Of a DNA stretch of 11,773 nucleotides, positions 6,507-11,773 are shown piece by piece; within the stretch, counting starts at the first letter, position 1, and each line of letters begins with the position of its first letter. This stretch comes from Bacteroidota bacterium (GTDB taxonomy: Bacteria; Bacteroidota; Bacteroidia; Chitinophagales; Chitinophagaceae), in contig JAEZRL010000237.1 of assembly GCA_023440945.1 (NCBI GenBank), positions 1-11,773 on the forward strand, written 5' to 3'. A model generated the notes under the pieces. The model was not told where the DNA came from, made no database searches, and saw nothing but the letters and a program-made list of their open reading frames with translations. The position numbers and the translations under genes are program-made.

Positions 6507-6923
6507 TTACTTCACTTTTGTAAGTGTTAAAGACTGAACATTTCCTGTTCCATCAGTTGATTGCCATTCTTGTTTACTCTTACTGCTTTTAATAACGATC
6601 CAGGATTTTGCAAGACCGGTGTTAGAATCGGTAATCGTAACCGTATTATCCGTATTGCTCCATTTGAAAGTACCACCTTTAAGATTACTGTTCTGTGAGA
6701 TGTTAAAACTGATACTTCCTGTTCCGGTGCCATTGCTAAAGAAACTCATTGTACCTATGTTCGACATTCCGGCATCAGGGGTATTTAAATTATTCTCATG
6801 GTACGAAGCAATATTCCATAAACCCGTTACACGATTATGCAATTTTTTCTGCACACTGCAGGCGGTTAATGAAACAATCATAAAAAGCAGGAAAAGAAAA
6901 GAAGTAAATTTAAAAGGTCTCAT
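6507..6923 (-). CDS. Small lipocalin-like lipoprotein
   Basis: A 138-residue predicted lipoprotein. The signal peptide MRPFKFTSFLFLLFMIVSLT ends in a lipobox SLTAC with the lipidated cysteine at C22. The mature part opens with VTGLWNIASYHENN and continues as short Ser/Thr/Asn/Gly-rich strands (NGTGTGSISFN, GGTFKWSN, DNTVTITDSN, SLTLTKVK). This is the shape of Bacteroidota lipocalin-like domains: a GxW start followed by eight or so beta strands. Such proteins usually sit in the outer or inner membrane and their ligands are unknown. The ATG at 6923 gives a complete signal peptide. The stop codon lies immediately beside the pcm stop on the other strand, so the two transcripts must overlap unless one ends inside the other gene. 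Lipoprotein status is firm; the lipocalin-like fold is inferred from pattern only. Confidence 0.85.
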   Translation of the reverse strand: MRPFKFTSFLFLLFMIVSLTACSVQKKLHNRVTGLWNIASYHENNLNTPDAGMSNIGTMSFFSNGTGTGSISFNISQNSNLKGGTFKWSNTDNTVTITDSNTGLAKSWIVIKSSKSKQEWQSTDGTGNVQSLTLTKVK

Positions 6924-6951
6924 ATAAGTGTTTTTATATTGTTAGCTTGAT

Positions 6952-6959
6952 AAAAGATA
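6952..6959 (-). promoter_or_regulatory. Weak candidate -7 box for the lipoprotein gene
   Basis: The minus strand reads TATCTTTT, one mismatch from TAnnTTTG, about 28 bases before the ATG at 6923. A TTG lies about 24 bases further upstream, slightly long for a -33 element. The 137-base divergent gap shared with coaD shows nothing stronger on either strand. Confidence 0.22.
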
Positions 6960-7060
6960 CATTTTGTTGTACATTATTTATACCAAAAAATAAACCAACT
7001 GCAACAGGCATAACCTTATTCTGTTAACATTCGTACATTCACGCTCATATCGTAATACTT

Positions 7061-7534
7061 ATGCAACGTATTTGCTTATTTCCCGGAACATTCGATCCTG
7101 TAACGTTAGGGCATGTTGACATTGTAAACCGTTCACTCGACCTGTTTGATAAGCTTGTTATCGGCATCGGTAAAAATGTGAATAAACAACCAATGTACAG
7201 CGATGAACAACGTCTTGAATGGATAAAAGAAATTTATAAAAACGAGCCAAGAGTGGATGCTCTTATTTATGAAGGTTTAACGGTTGATTGTTGCAAAAAT
7301 ATCAATGCCAAATTTATTCTACGTGGCATTCGTTATGTAAGCGATTTTGAATACGAGAAAGTTATTGCAGATATGAACAGAAGCTTGGATGGGCATATAG
7401 AAACCATTTTCTTAACCTGTTCGCCACAGTTTACTTCCGTTGCATCAACATTGGTGAGAGATGTGATACGGCACGGAGGTGATGCCGGCCAATTTTTGCC
7501 GGAGCCGGTGAGAAGATCCATTTATAACAAATAG
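7061..7534 (+). CDS. coaD: Phosphopantetheine adenylyltransferase
   Basis: A 157-residue cytoplasmic enzyme that joins ATP and 4'-phosphopantetheine to make dephospho-CoA, the fourth of the five steps from pantothenate to coenzyme A. The N-terminus has the nucleotidyltransferase motif FPGTFDPVTLGHVDIV with the HxGH-type TLGH at residues 15-18 (H18). Also present are K42 for substrate contacts, ILRGIRYVSDFEYE with R88 and R91, and the C-terminal VASTLVRDV that corresponds to the ISSTxVR signature. The length matches the usual 155-165 residues. The ATG at 7061 starts right at the first strand. It is divergent from the lipoprotein gene and convergent with the glycosyltransferase gene, 24 bases away, with no recognisable terminator in that gap. 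Assignment is firm. Confidence 0.97.
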   Translation: MQRICLFPGTFDPVTLGHVDIVNRSLDLFDKLVIGIGKNVNKQPMYSDEQRLEWIKEIYKNEPRVDALIYEGLTVDCCKNINAKFILRGIRYVSDFEYEKVIADMNRSLDGHIETIFLTCSPQFTSVASTLVRDVIRHGGDAGQFLPEPVRRSIYNK

Positions 7535-7558
7535 AATCATTTATCCTCAACTTGCAAA

Positions 7559-8392
7559 TTATCCAGCATTCTTCTTTCGGTCATCTAAAGATTTAAGGAT
7601 ATACTGATGCCAGGTTGAGAATTTGAAGAAGGTTTTGTTATGCATCTTATTAAGGAAAGCACTGTTATCTACTTTCATTAATTTACTCAGGGCTGTTCTC
7701 AATTTAACCTGCTCGTATTTCACTTTAAGAGATGGATGATAAACCCACACTCCTTTTCGTTTCTTGCGTGAAATAATATTCAAATCAATAGCATGAACGG
7801 ATAAATTGAAATAAACACAATATCCGGTGTTGTACTCCGTATTGTTGCAGTTCCACCTTACATCATGCGTTAATAATAATTCATTCAAAGCTCTTTGATC
7901 AGATCTTTTTTCCATTGCTTTTGGAATCCACTGCTCAAAAAGTTTTATAGTGTCTTTATTTGAATGAAGAATATAAAATCCACAGCAAAGCGAAAAGCCC
8001 CAAGCCTGCAATACTGATTCGGGTATTCCATGACCAATAGAACTCTGCAAATCAAAATCTTTATTTATAACTGCTGGCAAAACATCTTTAAGCCAAAAAG
8101 CATCAGCATCAGTATGAACAATATGCTTGCCTCTTTTTAAAAATCCTGAAATAGTTTTGAGTCTTGTATAAAAAATATCGTTTGGCGTTTTAACCTCATC
8201 ATAAACCCTAATTGTATTTACTCCCTTCCGCTTAACATATTCATCACTGTCTTTATCGTAAGTTATAACATGAAGAATGGAACTATAATCAAGTCTGTCA
8301 AAATATTCCATCCATAAATCGAATATCTTTAAATAACCTTTGTTTACTGTTGTAATTATTATGTATTCGTCCAGAATTTGGCTGTGGTCCAT
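7559..8392 (-). CDS. DxD-type glycosyltransferase (nucleotide-diphospho-sugar transferase)
   Basis: A 277-residue protein without signal peptide or clear membrane helix, probably a cytoplasmic or peripheral sugar transferase for a surface glycan. The fold opens with DEYIIITTVNKGY, a typical GT-A first strand. The metal- and sugar-nucleotide-binding DxD is HTDADAFWL (D95, D97). Downstream, CCGFYILHSNKDTIKLFEQW (136-155) and SDQRALNELL (from 164) follow the order of the Nucleotid_trans family (PF03407-like: DxD, then a GFF-type strand, then a W and DQ pair). Sugar donor and acceptor cannot be told. It starts 4 bases after the stop of the small ORF at 8397-8678, implying one transcript. Both genes look AT-rich by eye, as glycan genes often are. 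Family confidence is good; the specific reaction is unknown. Confidence 0.82.
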   Translation of the reverse strand: MDHSQILDEYIIITTVNKGYLKIFDLWMEYFDRLDYSSILHVITYDKDSDEYVKRKGVNTIRVYDEVKTPNDIFYTRLKTISGFLKRGKHIVHTDADAFWLKDVLPAVINKDFDLQSSIGHGIPESVLQAWGFSLCCGFYILHSNKDTIKLFEQWIPKAMEKRSDQRALNELLLTHDVRWNCNNTEYNTGYCVYFNLSVHAIDLNIISRKKRKGVWVYHPSLKVKYEQVKLRTALSKLMKVDNSAFLNKMHNKTFFKFSTWHQYILKSLDDRKKNAG

Positions 8393-8396
8393 TCTT

Positions 8397-8678
8397 CTAT
8401 CTACGTAATTTTAGTTTGGGTTGAATAAAGCTTATTGTCAGGTTTTTCTCAATAAAACTCATTATAAAAGTGATTCTATTCTGTTTTTTATCGCCAGTAA
8501 ATGAATTCTTTTTAGCAAAGAGCATTTTTCTCAAAAGAATGTAGGAATAAAGTAATAAATCAGGCAACCTTAACTTGTTTATAAAATTTCTGTTCAATGT
8601 TTTCCTAATCGCAATTTGTATTAACTTTTCATCTGAAAGTCTTTTTATTATTATATTAAGATCAGATGGAACCTTCAT
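8397..8678 (-). CDS. Small basic protein of unknown function before the glycosyltransferase
   Basis: A 93-residue frame from the ATG at 8678; a GTG at 8696 would add six residues. It is rich in Lys, Arg, Leu and Ile, with a moderately hydrophobic middle (LPDLLLYSYILLRKMLFAKK) that is more like an amphipathic helix than a clear membrane span. No cysteine motif, signal peptide or known domain was recognised. Support for it being real is positional: it ends 4 bases before the glycosyltransferase ATG and fills the space up to the divergent DUF1003 gene. It could be a small partner of the transferase, or a decayed remnant of a larger glycan gene. Coding is uncertain. Confidence 0.5.
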   Translation of the reverse strand: MKVPSDLNIIIKRLSDEKLIQIAIRKTLNRNFINKLRLPDLLLYSYILLRKMLFAKKNSFTGDKKQNRITFIMSFIEKNLTISFIQPKLKLRR

Positions 8679-8749
8679 GACAAAGCGCAATTTCACACTC
8701 CTTGTTAATGCTTATCCATCATGTTCGTTTCAAAGCAATTAAGCAGATT

Positions 8750-9463
8750 ATGGAAAGTTTTGTAAGCTTCATTTCTAAAAAACCGCATCCTGTAACGGAA
8801 CGGGTAACAGGCAAATTGATCCGTAAATGTATTCTGGATGAGATAAAAAAAGATTATTCTGATTTTTCCGACAATGATTCTATCACGCTTTCCGAATTAA
8901 ATACTTACAGAAATCGCTATATACAAAATTCTCTCGCACAAGAACTGGGAACGCTTACGGATCTTGAAAAGCAGGTAATTGAAACGATGCAAAAAGATGA
9001 AACGCTGAGCGATAAATTATTAAATGAAGATAAATTTCCCACTTTAACCACCGGACAAAAATTGGCAGATAATGTTGCGAAATTTGGAGGAAGCTGGCGC
9101 TTCATTATTCTGTTCTCCGTATTCATATTTCTTTGGATGCTCTTAAATATAATCTGGTTATCTGATAAAGGCTTCGACCCTTATCCTTTTATCTTATTGA
9201 ACTTAATCTTATCCTGTCTTGCAGCCATTCAGGCTCCGGTTATAATGATGAGCCAGAACAGGCAGGAAGAAAAAGACAGGGAACGGGCAAAAAAAGATTA
9301 TATGATCAACCTTAAATCCGAACTCGAAATTCGTTTGCTGCATGAGAAAATAGATCATCTTATCGTTAATCAACAGGAACGCCTTATGGAAATTCAGCAG
9401 ATACAAGTTGATATGATGAATGATATTTTGGAACGGCTTGGGAAAAAAGCACTTCGTACATGA
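8750..9463 (+). CDS. DUF1003-family membrane protein
   Basis: A 237-residue protein from the ATG at 8750. The frame is open to a TTG at 8702 and contains another ATG at 8708, but the preceding residues look non-conserved. Residues 1-100 are a soluble charged region (ERVTGKLIRKCILDEIKKDY, then YRNRYIQNSL). The DUF1003 core follows: GQKLADNVAKFGGSWRFII (102-120), two membrane helices at about 117-136 and 146-165, the hallmark GFDPYPFILLNLILS and AAIQAPVIMMSQNRQ, and the cytoplasmic KDRERAKKDYMINLKSELEI. The tail (to 230) is a coiled coil. The molecular function of DUF1003 is not established. The stop overlaps the next ATG (ATGA), so it is translationally coupled to the membrane patatin, which points to a joint membrane function. 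The family call is firm; the start is less certain. Confidence 0.9.
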   Translation: MESFVSFISKKPHPVTERVTGKLIRKCILDEIKKDYSDFSDNDSITLSELNTYRNRYIQNSLAQELGTLTDLEKQVIETMQKDETLSDKLLNEDKFPTLTTGQKLADNVAKFGGSWRFIILFSVFIFLWMLLNIIWLSDKGFDPYPFILLNLILSCLAAIQAPVIMMSQNRQEEKDRERAKKDYMINLKSELEIRLLHEKIDHLIVNQQERLMEIQQIQVDMMNDILERLGKKALRT

Positions 9464-11685
9464 AGACATATCTTGTTGGATTTTATTATTCTTTGCCGGT
9501 TCAGTTAGTGCTGTTGCATTTTAAACGTTACCAGGTGCTGTTGATATTCTGGTACATTTTATTTGCGACAGTTGGTGGAAGTTTTATGCAACCTTTTGGT
9601 GCAAATACTTTATTTCTTGCGCCGGAATATCTGGGGCAGGTCAACACTTTCAGTTTTATGATCGTTGGTTTTACCATCGGTATTTTTATCATGAGCTGGA
9701 ATATCGCTACGTTTATTTTACACACAAAACATATCCAGTTCTTAGCTACAACAGCTCAACCATTTTTGAAATTCTGCATCAATAATGCAGTAATACCGCT
9801 GATCTTTCTTGTGTTTTATTTTATTGAAGCAGCACATTACAATTATTACCGTGAATTATTGCCTGTGCTTGACATAAGCATTCTTCTCTTTTGTTTTTTG
9901 TTTGGCGTTTTTTTATCTATCCTTATTGCCTTTGTTTATTTTTTTGGAGCAGATAAAACCATCTATAAAAGATTTGGTTCGGTAATATTAACAGCAAATG
10001 CGAACTATGATTTGGTAAGCAAAAGATTTCCTTTGCCTGCTGCTAATAACGAAATAAGAGTTGACTGGTTTTTAAGTGCAAAACTAGGTTTGCGAAAACC
10101 GAGAGATGTAAGGCATTACAGCCACGATTTTTTGAGTGCTATTTTTAAACGCCATCATGTGGCCGCAGTTATAGCTATATTGCTTGCATTTGGCTTTCTG
10201 TTGAGTATTGGTTTTTTATCTGATAATTCCGTTTTTCAAATTCCGGCGGCGGCAAGCATCACTGTTTTCTTTGCCATTTTAATTGGTGTTGCTGCTGCGT
10301 TTTCCTTATGGTTTGGTCATTGGACGATCCCCATTCTTATAGTACTGTATCTTGTTTTTAACTGGATGTATCAAAACAATATTATCGATCCAAGAAATAA
10401 AGCTTATGGTTTGAATTATCAAAACTATTCCCAAAGACCTTCTTATGATAACGCCACTATTGATAGCCTTGCTTCACCTGAAAACATCCAGTCAGACAAG
10501 GAATCATTTTTAAAAACACTGGAAAAATGGAAAGCAAAACAATCATCCCAGAAACCCGTGTTGTTATTAATAGCAGTAAGTGGTGGTGGTACACGAAGCG
10601 CCGCCTTTACTATGAATACTTTACAGAAATTGGATAGTATAACAAACGGCCAATTGATGCCGCATACAGTTTTGATATCCGGTGCATCAGGCGGCATGTT
10701 AGGTGCAACTTATTACAGGGCTTTGTATTTGGAAAAGATAAAAGGCAGTTCAATTAATTTGAATGATAAAAGATACCTGGATGATATTTCAAAAGATCTT
10801 TTAAATCCTTTATTCTCTTCATTTGTTTCGAGAGATTTAATAGGCCCGGCTTCTAAGTTTACGATTGATGGATATTCTTATGTGAAAGACCGTGCTTATG
10901 CATTTGAACAAAAGCTGAATGAAAACACACATGGCTTTCTGAATAAACCACTGGGTTTTTATAAACAACCGGAAGAAGATGCTGTTATTCCGTCAATATT
11001 TTTTAATTCGGTTATCAGCCGTGATGGAAGAAAAATGATTGTCAGTCCGCGGCCACAACGCTACATGATGAAAGCCACAACAGACACATCAAAACTATTT
11101 ACCAACAGTGCAGATGGAATTGATTTTACTTCGTTCTTCAGTAAACAAAATCCTTCTAATCTTCGTGTTCTTTCCGCAATGCGTATGAATGCAACATTCC
11201 CTTATGTATTGCCAAACGTTTGGTTACCAACAGAACCGGTTATTGATGTGATGGATGCCGGTTTACGGGATAATTTTGGTGTGGAAACTTCTTTGCGATT
11301 TATAAATGTGTTTAGAAACTGGCTGCATGAAAACACTTCAAAAGTTGTACTGATAAATATTCGGGACAGACGTTTGGGCGATTGGGACAGGCCTTATGAA
11401 ACAAACAGCATTATCAGTTTTCTAACCAAACCTCTTTTGTTGTTGCAGAATAACTGGTTCAAGCTGCAGGATTATTATCAAACTGACCAGGTAGATTATC
11501 TGTATGATGCTTTCGGGCCGCAATTTTACCGCGTCACTTTTCAATATGTACCTGCAAAAAAGGATGCAGTGGCGTCGTTAAGTTTTCATTTAAATGCATC
11601 AGAGAAAAAGGACATCGCTGCGGCGCTTAACAACAAAGAAAACCAGGAAGCATTTGATAAGCTTTTGCAATTGCTAAAGGAATAA
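9460..11685 (+). CDS. Polytopic membrane patatin-like phospholipase
   Basis: A 741-residue protein: a membrane domain fused to a patatin lipase. About seven hydrophobic helices are visible (roughly 24-42, 64-84, 108-124, 138-163, 232-253, 260-282, 287-304). A linker to about 365 leads into the lipase domain. VSGGGTRSAAF (373-383) supplies the oxyanion-hole glycines, SGASGGMLG carries the nucleophile S410 in a GxSxG motif, and VMDAGLRDNFG carries the catalytic D599, with DAG in place of the more common DGG. Both members of the Ser-Asp dyad are therefore present, so it is predicted to be an active acyl hydrolase on phospholipids or lipid esters. The lipase domain should lie on one face of the inner membrane; which face is not certain. 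It overlaps the DUF1003 gene by four bases (ATGA). No intrinsic terminator was found before the window end; a repeat begins 4 bases after the stop. Confidence 0.92.
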   Translation: MKTYLVGFYYSLPVQLVLLHFKRYQVLLIFWYILFATVGGSFMQPFGANTLFLAPEYLGQVNTFSFMIVGFTIGIFIMSWNIATFILHTKHIQFLATTAQPFLKFCINNAVIPLIFLVFYFIEAAHYNYYRELLPVLDISILLFCFLFGVFLSILIAFVYFFGADKTIYKRFGSVILTANANYDLVSKRFPLPAANNEIRVDWFLSAKLGLRKPRDVRHYSHDFLSAIFKRHHVAAVIAILLAFGFLLSIGFLSDNSVFQIPAAASITVFFAILIGVAAAFSLWFGHWTIPILIVLYLVFNWMYQNNIIDPRNKAYGLNYQNYSQRPSYDNATIDSLASPENIQSDKESFLKTLEKWKAKQSSQKPVLLLIAVSGGGTRSAAFTMNTLQKLDSITNGQLMPHTVLISGASGGMLGATYYRALYLEKIKGSSINLNDKRYLDDISKDLLNPLFSSFVSRDLIGPASKFTIDGYSYVKDRAYAFEQKLNENTHGFLNKPLGFYKQPEEDAVIPSIFFNSVISRDGRKMIVSPRPQRYMMKATTDTSKLFTNSADGIDFTSFFSKQNPSNLRVLSAMRMNATFPYVLPNVWLPTEPVIDVMDAGLRDNFGVETSLRFINVFRNWLHENTSKVVLINIRDRRLGDWDRPYETNSIISFLTKPLLLLQNNWFKLQDYYQTDQVDYLYDAFGPQFYRVTFQYVPAKKDAVASLSFHLNASEKKDIAAALNNKENQEAFDKLLQLLKE

Positions 11686-11688
11686 AAG

Positions 11689-11773
11689 GCTTTTTAAAGC
11701 ATCGACAAGCAATTATTATTATAATTTAATGTTGCCATGAAAACGAGACGTACAAGTGAGTGACACAACAGGC
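11689..11773 (+). repeat. Dispersed intergenic repeat, copy 2 (cut by window end)
   Basis: It starts 4 bases after the patatin stop. Block A gctttttaaag (11689-11699) and block B gcaatt (11709-11714) have exactly the spacing seen in copy 1 at 4331-4356; in between the copies differ. The 22-base block C (11752-11773) is identical to 4382-4403 and runs to the last base of the window, so its full extent is unseen. Read on the minus strand, block C is open and encodes PVVSLTC in the same frame as copy 1, but here continues TSRFHGNIKL and stops. The bases between B and C differ from copy 1 and are 12 longer. Confidence 0.72.

Noticed and set aside
6513..6526. cactt-ttgt-aagtg hairpin near the pcm end
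   Set aside because: Only five base pairs, within the lipoprotein coding sequence and without a T tract, so not a convincing terminator.
7028..7042. Tandem acattc repeats upstream of coaD as an operator
   Set aside because: Six-base repeats in AT-rich DNA without symmetry or a nearby convincing promoter; no support for a regulatory role.
7480..7510. GCCGGCC...GCCGG palindromic stretch near the end of coaD
   Set aside because: It lies in conserved coaD coding sequence and is explained by Gly, Pro and Glu codons; no T run follows.
11689..11700. gctttttaaagc palindrome after the patatin gene as a terminator
   Set aside because: The stem would have a two-base loop, no GC-rich core and no following T run; it is better explained as block A of the repeat.
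11737..11763. Eight-codon ORF (MKTRRTSE) running into the repeat
   Set aside because: Too short to support as a gene; its last codons are simply the start of the repeat block.

Overview
The window looks like a piece of a Bacteroidota chromosome, probably from the family Chitinophagaceae. This is inferred from AT-rich DNA, the lack of clear Shine-Dalgarno sites, possible TAnnTTTG-type promoter boxes, and families common in that group (compact DUF2339 protein, NupG-like permease beside a Gfo/Idh/MocA oxidoreductase, short lipoproteins). The exact genus cannot be read from it. No rRNA, tRNA, CRISPR array, integrase or transposase was seen, and no gene-free stretch exceeds 300 bases.

Layout. A single-domain response regulator (38-415, +) converges on a compact DUF2339 membrane protein (458-1813, -), preceded on the same strand by a secreted protein of unknown function (1861-2913, -). 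A bidirectional intrinsic terminator (3010-3041) separates these from a second minus-strand unit: an NHS-type permease (4442-5668) followed by a Gfo/Idh/MocA oxidoreductase (3057-4253). The 188-base gap between them holds a dispersed repeat, a C/G hairpin, and an open frame that exactly bridges the two genes. Next come pcm (5841-6506, +), a small lipoprotein whose stop codon abuts the pcm stop (6507-6923, -), and coaD (7061-7534, +). A minus-strand pair follows: a small basic protein and a DxD glycosyltransferase (8397-8678, 7559-8392). The window closes with a plus-strand pair coupled by an ATGA overlap: a DUF1003 membrane protein (8750-9463) and a polytopic patatin-like lipase (9460-11685).

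How the genes work together. Three groupings are supported. The permease and oxidoreductase are a plausible uptake-and-oxidise module for a polyol, sugar or nucleoside-like substrate. The glycosyltransferase and the small ORF before it are probably co-transcribed surface-glycan functions. The DUF1003 protein and the membrane patatin form a translationally coupled membrane unit, the best candidate here for an undescribed two-component system. pcm (protein repair) and coaD (coenzyme A synthesis) are ordinary housekeeping genes.

The most unusual non-genic signal is a two-copy element. An exact 22-base block at 4382-4403 recurs at 11752-11773, where it runs off the end of the window. In both copies it is preceded by a matching upstream block (gctttttaaag, then gcaatt at identical spacing). 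The two copies lie in gaps next to unrelated genes, so this looks like a dispersed intergenic repeat family.
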